NCBI GenBank assembly: GCA_965223825.1 | Contig: OZ245018.1 | Coordinates: forward strand, 1-64,000 | DNA from: CAJXQU01 sp965223825 | GTDB taxonomy: Bacteria; Pseudomonadota; Gammaproteobacteria; CAJXQU01 | Direction of reading: 5' to 3' | DNA length: 64,000 nt | Shown here: positions 29,622 through 37,693 of the stretch, in pieces | Layout of the letters: every line of letters starts with the position of its first letter | How positions within the stretch are numbered: position 1 is the first letter of the stretch | Position numbers and translations under genes: made by a program | The notes under the pieces: generated by a model | Databases searched by the model: none | Told to the model about the DNA's origin: nothing | What the model saw: only the letters and a program-made list of their open reading frames with translations

Positions 29622-29626
29622 TCACA

Positions 29627-29656
29627 AAAACGCGCTGATCCCGATCGGATCAGCGC
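29627..29656 (-). terminator. Terminator for hppA in convergent gap
   Basis: A perfect 10-bp stem (GCGCTGATCC with GGATCAGCGC, 29632-29656) has a five-base loop. On the minus strand it is followed by a short T run (GTTTTTG). On the plus strand there is no T run, so it chiefly serves hppA. Confidence 0.75.
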
Positions 29657-29674
29657 ATCGTGAAGCCAAACCGA

Positions 29675-31693
29675 TCAGACCAATAGCGGTGCGATCACAA
29701 GTGACACAATGGCCATGACGTTGATCAGAATATTCATCGATGGGCCAGACGTATCTTTGAATGGATCACCAACCGTATCGCCGACAACCACCGCTTTATG
29801 CGTCTCTGATCCTTTGCCGCCAAGATTACCTTTTTCCACATATTTCTTCGCGTTATCCCACGCACCGCCAGCATTGGCCATCATCAGTGCGAGTAGTACG
29901 CAGCAAATCAATGCACCACCGAGCATGCCTCCCAACGCTTCGGGGCCGAGTAGAAACCCGACAACAACGGGTGACCCCACGGCCAGCACGCCGGGTAAGA
30001 TCATCTTTTTCAACGCTGCAGTCGTCGCGATATCAACACATCTTTCCGTATCAGGCTCGATACCTTCTTTACCTTCGAGCAAGCCAGGAATCTCTTTGAA
30101 CTGACGTCGGATCTCTTTGATCATCTCAAATGCCGCATCCCCCACGGCGGTCATCGTGATCGCGCTGACCAAGAACGGGAAAATACCGCCAAGAAACATG
30201 CCCGCAAGCACCAGTGGGTTATTGATCTGCAACGAAAAGTCGGGTTTATGTAGTGCAACCGTTTCGATATACGCTGATATGATCGCTAAGGCTGCCAAGG
30301 CGGCTGCACCGATTGCGAAACCTTTACCGATCGCAGCCGTCGTGTTTCCCAACTCATCGAGTGAGTCGGTTATTTCACGCGTTTCCTCACCCATACCCGC
30401 CATCTCTGCAATACCGCCGGCATTATCTGCGACAGGTCCATACGCGTCGATTGCCATGGTGATGCCCACTGTACCCAACATACCGATCGCGGCAATCGCA
30501 ACACCGTAAAGACCAGCCAAATTGCTTGCGATGAGTATGATCGCGCAAATGGTGAGTACAGGCACCGTAACGGACTGCATACCAACTGCCAGTCCAGAAA
30601 TCATCACCGTTGCAGGCCCTGTTTCGCCGGCATTTGCAATATCTCTGATCGGTTTGCCCGAAGTGTAATACTCCGTGATCAGCCCAATCACAATACCGCC
30701 CAGCGCGCCAACGAGAACCGCGCCCCAGATATTTTTGCTTAAACCCAATACGGTAATAACGAGAAAAGCCACGATGATAAATAAAATTGACGCTCCTACG
30801 GTACCGGTGCGTAAGGCCACTTCAGGTGCTTTTGATGCAAAATGTTTGACCAAAAAAATCCCTAGCATTGAACAGATCAAACCAAACGAGGCAAGCAGTA
30901 AAGGAAGAAACATTAACTGGTTCATTTCTGCATTGAGGTTATCCAATGCCGCAATAGACATGGTTGCGGCCAATGCGATCGTCGCAATAATGGCACCACA
31001 GTAAGACTCGAAAATGTCTGAGCCCATGCCTGCAACATCACCCACGTTGTCGCCGACGTTATCTGCGATCACACCCGGGTTACGGGGATCGTCTTCAGGA
31101 ATTCCTGCTTCGATTTTGCCCACAAGATCGGCTCCGACATCGGCACTTTTTGTAAAGATGCCCCCGCCAACACGAGAGAAGAGGGCTACACTCGAGGCAC
31201 CCATGCCGAAACCGTGGATCACATGAGCGGTGTGCGGATCACCACCAAAAATTAAATACAGGAAGCCAAGACCAAGCAGTCCCATTGATGCGACCGTCAA
31301 CCCCATAATCGATCCACCGAAAAATGCGACGGTTAACGCGCTCGACGCGCCTTCTTCTCGTGCGGCAATGGCCGTTCTAACGTTGGCTTTAGTTGCCGTG
31401 TACATACCAATATAACCGGCGGCACCTGAACATAAGGCGCCGATCAAAAACGATAGAGCGGTACGCCAACCAAGATCAGAAAAAAAGATAAAACCTAAGA
31501 CAACAACACAGAAAATAATCAGGATAGAATATTCTCGCCGCATAAAGACCATCGCGCCGGAGTGAATTTTTTCAGCAATGCCGGCGATATTCCCCTCCCC
31601 ACCGGGATATTCCTTCACTGTTTTATAGAGATAAAAAGCGCCAAACAACCCGAGCGCGCCGAGTAGCATTGGAAACAATGCAGCAAGACTCAT
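29675..31693 (-). CDS. hppA: K+-dependent membrane pyrophosphatase (ion-pumping)
   Basis: Integral-membrane pyrophosphatase, about 16 membrane helices (672 aa), that couples PPi hydrolysis to cation export. PPi-site motifs are DVGADLVGKIE (185-195) and DNVGDNVGD (211-219). At the K+-dependence site the sequence is GNTTAA (Ala453), the K+-requiring type, whereas K+-independent pumps have Lys there. Helix 6 has Glu229 in FESY and no Glu four residues later. That is the glutamate position of the Na+-pumping Thermotoga type rather than the plant H+ type, although some H+ pumps share it. A strong ribosome site (AGGGGG) fixes the start. Divergent from soluble ppa. Confidence 0.95.
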   Translation of the reverse strand: MSLAALFPMLLGALGLFGAFYLYKTVKEYPGGEGNIAGIAEKIHSGAMVFMRREYSILIIFCVVVLGFIFFSDLGWRTALSFLIGALCSGAAGYIGMYTATKANVRTAIAAREEGASSALTVAFFGGSIMGLTVASMGLLGLGFLYLIFGGDPHTAHVIHGFGMGASSVALFSRVGGGIFTKSADVGADLVGKIEAGIPEDDPRNPGVIADNVGDNVGDVAGMGSDIFESYCGAIIATIALAATMSIAALDNLNAEMNQLMFLPLLLASFGLICSMLGIFLVKHFASKAPEVALRTGTVGASILFIIVAFLVITVLGLSKNIWGAVLVGALGGIVIGLITEYYTSGKPIRDIANAGETGPATVMISGLAVGMQSVTVPVLTICAIILIASNLAGLYGVAIAAIGMLGTVGITMAIDAYGPVADNAGGIAEMAGMGEETREITDSLDELGNTTAAIGKGFAIGAAALAALAIISAYIETVALHKPDFSLQINNPLVLAGMFLGGIFPFLVSAITMTAVGDAAFEMIKEIRRQFKEIPGLLEGKEGIEPDTERCVDIATTAALKKMILPGVLAVGSPVVVGFLLGPEALGGMLGGALICCVLLALMMANAGGAWDNAKKYVEKGNLGGKGSETHKAVVVGDTVGDPFKDTSGPSMNILINVMAIVSLVIAPLLV

Positions 31694-31734
31694 AATGCCC
31701 CCTACAGATTTGTTTTTTTGAATGGAGTCAACAC

Positions 31735-31762
31735 TTTATACCCACAAGAAACAGTGTGTAAA
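31735..31762 (-). promoter_or_regulatory. hppA promoter
   Basis: Read on the minus strand, TTTACA (31762-31757) and TATAAA (31740-31735) are separated by 16 bases, about 42 bases before the hppA start. The -35 lies inside the dyad at 31758-31773. Confidence 0.55.
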
Positions 31763-31773
31763 CCATTGTTTAC
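31758..31773. promoter_or_regulatory. Dyad shared by hppA and ppa promoters
   Basis: GTAAAC and GTTTAC flank CATT. The element overlaps the -35 of hppA and abuts the -35 region of ppa, a position from which one protein could affect both pyrophosphatase genes. Confidence 0.4.
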
Positions 31774-31800
31774 CTTGTCGGAGCAAAATGCCGTTATAAT
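31774..31800 (+). promoter_or_regulatory. ppa promoter
   Basis: Consensus TATAAT is at 31795-31800, 36 bases before the ppa start. The -35 is weak (CTTGTC at 31774-31779, spacing 15), which suggests help from an activator or limited strength. Confidence 0.55.
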
Positions 31801-31836
31801 GCAGCGTTTTTTTGTAATTGATGATGAGGTTTTACA

Positions 31837-32367
31837 ATGGCTCTAAAGACCGTACCTGCTGGCAATAACCTTCCAGACGAATTTAACGTAATTATTGAAA
31901 TCCCACTTCGTGGCGATCCCGTTAAATATGAAGTTGATAAAGATACCGGAGCAATGTTCGTTGATCGCTTTATGAATACGGCGATGCACTACCCATGTAA
32001 CTATGGCTACATCCCAGAAACATTGTCATTAGATGGTGACCCTGCGGACGTATTAGTCATTACTGGCGTTCCGTTGATTCCAGGTTCTGTAGTGAAATGT
32101 CGCGCCATCGGTATGTTAGCGATGACTGACGAATCCGGTGAAGATGCAAAAATCCTAGCTGTTCCGGTACAAAAACTATCAAGTATGTACAACAAAGTTG
32201 AATGTGCAGAAGACATGCCTGAGATGTTATTGAAACAGATCACACACTTTTTCGAACATTATAAAGATCTAGAAGAAGGTAAATGGGTGAAAGTAGACGG
32301 CTGGAAAAGTGCGGAAGAAGCAAAAGAAGAAATCCGTTCATCATTTGAGCGTAACAAAACCGCTTAA
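31837..32367 (+). CDS. ppa: Soluble inorganic pyrophosphatase (family I)
   Basis: Mg2+-dependent cytoplasmic PPase (176 aa, same length as the E. coli enzyme). The signature DGDPADVLV provides the metal-binding aspartates (about residues 66-74). YEVDKDTGAMFVDRF, the YPCNYGYIPET stretch and a C-terminal KWVKVDGWK complete the active site. A weak GAGG ribosome site precedes the ATG. A strong terminator follows, so it is monocistronic. It sits back-to-back with the ion-pumping PPase. Confidence 0.97.
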   Translation: MALKTVPAGNNLPDEFNVIIEIPLRGDPVKYEVDKDTGAMFVDRFMNTAMHYPCNYGYIPETLSLDGDPADVLVITGVPLIPGSVVKCRAIGMLAMTDESGEDAKILAVPVQKLSSMYNKVECAEDMPEMLLKQITHFFEHYKDLEEGKWVKVDGWKSAEEAKEEIRSSFERNKTA

Positions 32368-32392
32368 TTGATCCACGCACGTGTAAACAAGA

Positions 32393-32424
32393 GGCCGGTT
32401 GTGGTTCGCAACACGGCCTTTTTT
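32393..32424 (+). terminator. Terminator after ppa
   Basis: GGCC pairs with GGCC and, inside it, GTTG with CAAC. Seven or more T residues follow. It begins 26 bases after the ppa stop. Confidence 0.85.
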
Positions 32425-32751
32425 TATTGCAAAAAAATTCGAACTGCCAAACCTGCAATCGCTACCTTCAACACTTTTTAATATATTCCCAGTCACTGAG
32501 TCGCAAAATATGGATGTCTTTCCACCAGATTTTTTTACATTTAAACGTTGACCTCGAGCAAGCAAACTAAGATTGTAACAATCAGATAAATAAGATAATT
32601 CTTTAGAAAATCTCACTATACTTATCTATAGAGTGAAGACTGCTTTCGTGCGGAAGAATCGCTATTCGTCATTGATCTTCGAACGTTTAGTCGCACGCTC
32701 CATTTTATCTGGCTTTCATACTTTAACGGACATTAACAAAAGGCTTCGATT
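32425..32751. other. A+T-rich intergenic region before hypothetical gene
   Basis: About 330 bases of A+T-rich DNA follow the ppa terminator. No convincing gene, tRNA or long repeat was seen. A minus-strand open frame at 32341-32616 runs back into ppa and through its terminator, so it is not called. AAAAGG before 32752 serves as ribosome site for the next gene. Confidence 0.5.
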
Positions 32752-33183
32752 ATGCATCCATGGACTTTTCTCTGGGCACCACAATTTTATTTTCCTTGGA
32801 GCGGGAGTGTGACTCAGCACAATGATCCCAAAACCAATTGGTTTTCTGAACACATCGATCGAAAAGCTGGCGATCCAGCAATAGAAGAAAAAGCATTTGA
32901 AATTGCAACATACGGAAAACAACTCGGCATCATCTCTGAGGTATTGATCGATCTGGCTGAGCAGTCCGAGCTAACATCAGATAAAGCGAAAACGTCGTTA
33001 TCCCGTCTGAAAGACATTAGCGCTGCAATTGAGCAGGTGAAACAAGCGGAGAATCAAGTGCTGTTGGAAAGCCTGCTCGAAAATGCCGCAACATTGAAAA
33101 ACCGAGATCCTGAAAAATTCAAAGCGCTGCAACAAGTGCTCAGCGGGGATTTGATCGAACAAACGCCTAAGGCTTTAGGGTAA
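32752..33183 (+). CDS. Hypothetical protein with aromatic N-terminus
   Basis: Not recognised (143 aa). Residues 3-22 are unusually rich in Trp, Phe, Tyr and Pro (PWTFLWAPQFYFPWSGSVTQ). They are too short and too Pro-rich for a membrane helix and unlike a signal peptide. The rest is predicted to be helical, charged and cytoplasmic. AAAGG lies nine bases before the ATG, and codon use looks like that of neighbours, so it is probably real. It stands alone between ppa and the convergent maf gene. Confidence 0.7.
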   Translation: MHPWTFLWAPQFYFPWSGSVTQHNDPKTNWFSEHIDRKAGDPAIEEKAFEIATYGKQLGIISEVLIDLAEQSELTSDKAKTSLSRLKDISAAIEQVKQAENQVLLESLLENAATLKNRDPEKFKALQQVLSGDLIEQTPKALG

Positions 33184-33206
33184 TTCCTCAGTCGCAGTAA
33201 ACCCAT

Positions 33207-33779
33207 TTACTCGTCAGGTAACTTCGCTAAACGAATCAACTCCGCCGTTTCATACAACGGCAAGCCCATCACGCCCGAATAACTGCCCTCGATCCGCTCA
33301 ATAAATTTTGCCGCCTCGCCTTGCACAGCATAACCACCGGCTTTGCCGATTGGCTCACCAGATCGGCAATAGTGCAAACATTCTTCCACGGTTAACGGTC
33401 GAAAACTGACCCGATTGCAATTGATGCGAACATTTGCAGTTTTTCCAACTAACGCAACACCGGTGTAAACCGTGTGCATTCTGCCCGATAAAGTTTGCAA
33501 CATTTGCATCGCTTGTTGCTCCGTTTCGGCTTTACCGAGAATCTGATCATCTAAAACCACCGACGTATCCGCGCCGAGTACAAAATGAGCTGGATCAGAT
33601 CCGACTTGTCGGTAACCAGCCTGGGCTTTTTCTAAGGCCAGTCGCGCCACATAATCCGCAGCAGTTTCTTCACCGTCCCAATCTTCGTTGATATCAATAT
33701 CAAGACAATCGTAGGGTTGTTTGATCTGATCAAGCAGTTCACGACGGCGGGGTGATCGGGAGGCGAGATACAGTATCAT
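33207..33779 (-). CDS. maf: Maf-family nucleoside triphosphate pyrophosphatase
   Basis: House-cleaning NTP pyrophosphatase (190 aa). The signature ASRSPRRRELL is at residues 6-16, the catalytic Asp-containing FVLGADTSVV lies near residue 67, and KAGGYAVQGEAAKFIERIEGSYSGVMGLPL near the C-terminus is typical. It resembles the YhdE (dTTP/UTP) branch more than YceF; the substrate is inferred. It overlaps rlmH by four bases at the end of the minus-strand operon. Confidence 0.92.
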   Translation of the reverse strand: MILYLASRSPRRRELLDQIKQPYDCLDIDINEDWDGEETAADYVARLALEKAQAGYRQVGSDPAHFVLGADTSVVLDDQILGKAETEQQAMQMLQTLSGRMHTVYTGVALVGKTANVRINCNRVSFRPLTVEECLHYCRSGEPIGKAGGYAVQGEAAKFIERIEGSYSGVMGLPLYETAELIRLAKLPDE

Positions 33780-34246
33780 GCGCGGTGATAAGGGTGATTA
33801 TTATTCAATGACCAAGCGCGATACAGTTGCTCAGCAACCAGTACACGTACCATCGCATGCGGCAGGGTGAGGTTTGATAAAGACCACGTCTGATCAGCCC
33901 GATCAAGACAAGCTTGGTCCAGACCATCCGCTCCGCCGACAAGTAATGCCACGTGTTGCGTGCGTCCGGCCCATGCATCCAGTTGTCCGGCCAATGCTTT
34001 GCTATTCCATTGTTTGCCATGCTCATCCAACGCTACCACCCATGCGCCAGCGGGAATTGCGGCGAGCAGTTTTTCACCTTCTTCGCGCTTCACGATCTTC
34101 GCATCTTGAGAATTGGACTTACGGGGAGTAGCAATTTCGGTAAGAGACAGAGTGACGGATCCATTCAAACGTCGGGCGTATTCGGCATAACCCTGCTCAA
34201 TCCAAGCTGGCATACGCTTCCCGATCGCAAGCAGATGGATCTGCAT
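33776..34246 (-). CDS. rlmH: 23S rRNA (pseudouridine1915-N3)-methyltransferase
   Basis: SPOUT-fold methyltransferase of helix 69 of 23S rRNA (156 aa, family length 155). The start MQIHLLAIGKRMPAW, the SAM-site LVGGADGLD and the C-terminal knot LPHAMVRVLVAEQLYRAW ending NNNHPYHRA are all diagnostic. It follows rsfS after six bases, as in many genomes. Confidence 0.97.
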   Translation of the reverse strand: MQIHLLAIGKRMPAWIEQGYAEYARRLNGSVTLSLTEIATPRKSNSQDAKIVKREEGEKLLAAIPAGAWVVALDEHGKQWNSKALAGQLDAWAGRTQHVALLVGGADGLDQACLDRADQTWSLSNLTLPHAMVRVLVAEQLYRAWSLNNNHPYHRA

Positions 34247-34252
34247 ACGCGA

Positions 34253-34609
34253 TCAGGACTGGCGGGATTTTTCAGAACGCTCTTCTGTGATCGTCCAGAG
34301 TTTTTCTAACTGGTAAAAATCACGCGCAGATGCCTGCATGACATGAACGATCACATCCGCCAAATCCACTAAAATCCATTCACCTTTTTCTTGACCTTCC
34401 ATACCGATCGGCTCGATATCATGCTTCTTACACTCATCGAGAATATTATTCGCCAGTGCGCGAACTTGACGATCAGACGTACCGGACGCGACGATCATAT
34501 AATCGGTAATACTCGTCATTTCACTCACATCCATCACGTGAATATCCTGCGCTTTGACATCTTCCAACGCCGTGATCACGAGGTCCTTTAATTGTTCTGT
34601 TTCCATCAT
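34253..34609 (-). CDS. rsfS: Ribosomal silencing factor RsfS
   Basis: Binds ribosomal protein uL14 and blocks subunit joining under starvation (118 aa). Family core: AQDIHVMDVSEMTSITDYMIVASGTSDRQVRA, then the WILVDLADVIVHVM strand and YQLEKLW near the end. It overlaps nadD by four bases and precedes rlmH, the standard nadD-rsfS-rlmH block. Confidence 0.96.
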   Translation of the reverse strand: MMETEQLKDLVITALEDVKAQDIHVMDVSEMTSITDYMIVASGTSDRQVRALANNILDECKKHDIEPIGMEGQEKGEWILVDLADVIVHVMQASARDFYQLEKLWTITEERSEKSRQS

Positions 34610-35268
34610 AAATATAATTCGTGCTTCTGTATTAGTTTTAGGACTGATTGCGGTAATAAATAACGTGGGCTTGCCTTATTGTGCAGGATCGAACGGATCT
34701 GTGTCGAGGAGATATCTAACATCGGTAAACTTAACGACATGAATTGCCCGGCTTTTCCCCTATGCAGATCGGCGATATTTTCGGTCAATCTTGGTATTAA
34801 CATTTTATACGCTGGCGTGTCTTTGGGTAAATCGGTTCCCGGTCGGTGTACCACGATCACATGCGCCAGTTCGATCAGTTTTTCCCAACGAGACCATTTA
34901 TGCAAATGAACGAATGCATCCGTGCCGATGATCAGGCATATCGAACGATCCGGCATTTCTACCCGGATCTCCTCTAACGTTTCCACCGAATACGACACGC
35001 CACCGCGACGAATTTCACGATCATCGGCAATAAGCTTCTTTTCTCGTTTTACTGCTGCTTTCAGTAATTTTAGCCGCAGTTTCGCCGACACTGACGGAGG
35101 ATCGCGATGCGCAGGCGCATTCAATGGGATTAAATGCAGACGTGCCAGATCAAGCAATTCAAGACACTCAACCGCCACACGTAAATGGCCATGATGCACC
35201 GGATTATAGGTTCCGCCGAGGATCCCGATCGGGGTACCGATCTGATCAGGCACGGATATGACCGTCAC
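34606..35268 (-). CDS. nadD: Nicotinate-nucleotide adenylyltransferase
   Basis: Transfers AMP to nicotinate mononucleotide in NAD synthesis (220 aa). The nucleotidyltransferase motif is GGTYNPVHHGHL (residues 19-30), and the C-terminal ISSTQIRS provides the second ATP-binding signature. The start at 35268 overlaps the end of proA by 23 bases; other starts would remove the first strand, so it is kept. Confidence 0.95.
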   Translation of the reverse strand: MTVISVPDQIGTPIGILGGTYNPVHHGHLRVAVECLELLDLARLHLIPLNAPAHRDPPSVSAKLRLKLLKAAVKREKKLIADDREIRRGGVSYSVETLEEIRVEMPDRSICLIIGTDAFVHLHKWSRWEKLIELAHVIVVHRPGTDLPKDTPAYKMLIPRLTENIADLHRGKAGQFMSLSLPMLDISSTQIRSILHNKASPRYLLPQSVLKLIQKHELYL

Positions 35269-36502
35269 CCAACACGATGTATTTCTGCGAGGTCAAACCT
35301 TCTAAACCGACCGGCCCTCGCGCGTGAAATTTATCCGTGCTAATACCGATCTCAGCACCGAGCCCATATTCAAATCCATCCGCAAACCGCGTGGACGCAT
35401 TCACCATTACTGAGCTGGAATCCACTTCGCGCAAAAAACGCCGCGCGAGCGTGTAATTTTCCGTAATGATCGATTCCGTGTGTTGCGAGCTGTAGGTGTT
35501 GATGTGTTCAATCGCCTGATCAATATCGTCGACTATCCGAATCGACAAAATCGGTGCGAGGTATTCCATGTTCCAGTCTTCTTCCGTCGCCGCGATCAAA
35601 CCCGGCACTATCGCACGCGTCCGTTCGCAGGTACGAAGTTCAACCTGTTTTTGCTGGTATAACGGCACGAGTTTTTCTAACACCGCCTCAGCAACTGGCG
35701 CGGCAATCAGCAAGGTTTCCATTGCGTTACACACGCCGTAGCGATGCGTTTTCGCATTCACAGCAATGTCGAGGGCTTTCTGCAAATCCGCTTGCGCATC
35801 GATGTACACATGGCAAATTCCGTCCAGATGTTTGATCACTGGCATGGTCGCTTCTTGCGTGATGCGTTCGATCAGGCTTTTGCCTCCGCGCGGAATGATC
35901 ACATCGACAAATTCATTCATGCGCAATAATTCACCAACCGCTGCGCGATCCGTCGTTTCGATCACTTGCACCGCTTCTCTGGGTAAACCAGCCGCTTCCA
36001 ATCCAGCCTTCACGCATTCTGCGATCGCTTGATTGGACTCAATCGCTTCGGATCCACCGCGTAAAATCGTTGCATTACCGGATTTCAACGCCAGCGCGGC
36101 AGCGTCTGCCGTCACGTTCGGACGCGACTCGTATATGATCCCAACCACACCAAGCGGCACGCGCATTTTGCCGACTTGAATGCCACTTGGACGATAACGT
36201 AAATCGGTAATTTCGCCGATCGGATCAGCCAATGCCGCCACCTGACGTAAACCTTCGGTCATGCCGGCAATACGCGCATCGGTTAATTCGAGACGATCTA
36301 ACATCGCCGAATCCAGATTTTTTGCACGCCCTGCGTCGAGATCGCGACTGTTAGCCGCTTTTAGCGTCGACTTATTGGCTTCGATTTGATCCGCAATTGC
36401 GAGCAAAGCCGCATCTTTTGCTTTGCTCTCCGCCGCGGCCATTTTGCGTGATGCGGCACGCGCCTGCTGGCCGACTTCGAGCATGTACTGTTGAATATCC
36501 AT
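35246..36502 (-). CDS. proA: Gamma-glutamyl phosphate reductase
   Basis: NADPH-dependent reduction of glutamyl-5-phosphate in proline synthesis (418 aa). The frame is open to 36529, but the ATG at 36502 gives the family N-terminus (MDIQQYMLEVGQQAR), clears hemB and has GGAGA upstream. Landmarks are the catalytic Cys of YGVCNAMETLL, GVVGIIYESRPNVT and the C-terminal TRFADGFEYGLGAEIGIST. proB is not next to it; the operon order hemB-proA-nadD-rsfS-rlmH-maf is tight. Confidence 0.96.
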   Translation of the reverse strand: MDIQQYMLEVGQQARAASRKMAAAESKAKDAALLAIADQIEANKSTLKAANSRDLDAGRAKNLDSAMLDRLELTDARIAGMTEGLRQVAALADPIGEITDLRYRPSGIQVGKMRVPLGVVGIIYESRPNVTADAAALALKSGNATILRGGSEAIESNQAIAECVKAGLEAAGLPREAVQVIETTDRAAVGELLRMNEFVDVIIPRGGKSLIERITQEATMPVIKHLDGICHVYIDAQADLQKALDIAVNAKTHRYGVCNAMETLLIAAPVAEAVLEKLVPLYQQKQVELRTCERTRAIVPGLIAATEEDWNMEYLAPILSIRIVDDIDQAIEHINTYSSQHTESIITENYTLARRFLREVDSSSVMVNASTRFADGFEYGLGAEIGISTDKFHARGPVGLEGLTSQKYIVLGDGHIRA

Positions 36503-36510
36503 AAAATTGT

Positions 36511-37509
36511 TTATTTCTCCGCTAACCAACTCGCGACTTGTTTTGCATAATAAGTCAGTATGCCATCGGCCCCAGCGCGTTTACAGGCGAGTAACGATTC
36601 CATCACCACTTCGCGTTCGTCGAGCCAGCCGTTCATCGATGCGGCTTTTAACATGGCATATTCGCCACTGACTTGGTAGACAAATGTCGGCACGGCAAAT
36701 TCCACTTTCACACGACGCACAATATCCAAATATGGCATGCCCGGTTTGACCATGACCATATCTGCACCTTCAGCCAAATCAAGCGCGACTTCTCGGATTG
36801 CTTCATCAGAATTTGCTGGGTCCATTTGATAGGTATATTTATTGCCACCCGCAAGATTACTCGCTGATCCAACCGCATCTCGGAACGGTCCATAAAAGCT
36901 CGATGCATATTTCGCCGCATACGCTAATACCCGCGTATTGATGAAATTCTCCGCTTCCAACGCTTGCCTGATCACCCCGATGCGGCCGTCCATCATGTCA
37001 GACGGAGCAACAATATCCGCGCCCGCCTCAGCATGTGAGAGTGCTTGTCGTGTCAGTGCCTCAACAGTAATGTCATTCAGAACATAACCATGATCATCAA
37101 TCACACCATCTTGTCCGTGCGTGGTAAAGGGATCTAACGCCACGTCGGTAATCACCCCCAACTCGGGATGCGCTTTTTTCAACGCACGCACGGCCCGTTG
37201 TGCGAGACCGTCTTCATTCCAGGCCTCTTTTGCATCGAGGGATTTTTTTTCCAACGGCGTCACGGGGAAAAGGGCAATTGCAGGCACACCCAATGAGACC
37301 AATTCCGCAGCCTCCTTTAATAACAAATCAATCGAAACACGAAAAACGCCGGGCATGGACGCCACTTCTTCGCGTTGCTGCTCGCCTTCTAAAATGAACA
37401 TTGGGTAGATCAGATCATCCGTCGTGACATGGTTTTCACGCATGAGTCGGCGAGAAAAATCATCAGCGCGCATGCGACGTAATCGAGAATAGGGGAATTG
37501 GATAGACAT
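36511..37509 (-). CDS. hemB: Delta-aminolevulinic acid dehydratase (Mg-type)
   Basis: Condenses two 5-aminolevulinates to porphobilinogen (332 aa). The open frame reaches 37548, but MSIQFPYSRLRRMR at 37509 matches the family start. The two Schiff-base lysines are in YAAKYASSFYGP and VMVKPGMPYLD. The metal site reads ALDPFTTHGQDGVIDDHGYV, with Asp/Gly where zinc enzymes have cysteines. This is the Pseudomonas-like magnesium-dependent, zinc-independent type. First gene of the minus-strand operon; divergent from pcnB. Confidence 0.95.
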   Translation of the reverse strand: MSIQFPYSRLRRMRADDFSRRLMRENHVTTDDLIYPMFILEGEQQREEVASMPGVFRVSIDLLLKEAAELVSLGVPAIALFPVTPLEKKSLDAKEAWNEDGLAQRAVRALKKAHPELGVITDVALDPFTTHGQDGVIDDHGYVLNDITVEALTRQALSHAEAGADIVAPSDMMDGRIGVIRQALEAENFINTRVLAYAAKYASSFYGPFRDAVGSASNLAGGNKYTYQMDPANSDEAIREVALDLAEGADMVMVKPGMPYLDIVRRVKVEFAVPTFVYQVSGEYAMLKAASMNGWLDEREVVMESLLACKRAGADGILTYYAKQVASWLAEK

Positions 37510-37644
37510 TATTAACACCGTCATGACAGAAACTGAAAAGCGAATCACGCTAAACTAAACGGATCATAGCCCTTCGTTGAAACGATTCATGAACATCCCA
37601 AAACACCGCAAACAGTGCTGGTCCGCCATGAAGCAGATAATGCG

Positions 37645-37653
37645 TGCTATTAT
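37645..37653 (+). promoter_or_regulatory. Extended -10 element for pcnB
   Basis: TGC followed by TATTAT lies 40 bases before the likely pcnB start; a -35 is not evident. This placement argues against the longer pcnB reading beginning at 37577. Confidence 0.5.
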
Positions 37654-37693
37654 ACGAACCGCGACTTTTTCCACAACAACGAACCCGATTCGT

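Noticed and set aside
29709..31415. Series of long plus-strand open frames opposite hppA (60 to 131 codons)
   Set aside because: They are antisense to an intact, highly conserved gene, are rich in Pro/Ser/Thr as expected from reading its codons backwards, and have no ribosome sites or family motifs.
32341..32616. 91-codon minus-strand frame downstream of ppa
   Set aside because: It runs through the ppa terminator and into the ppa coding end, lacks a ribosome site and is made of A+T-rich intergenic DNA.
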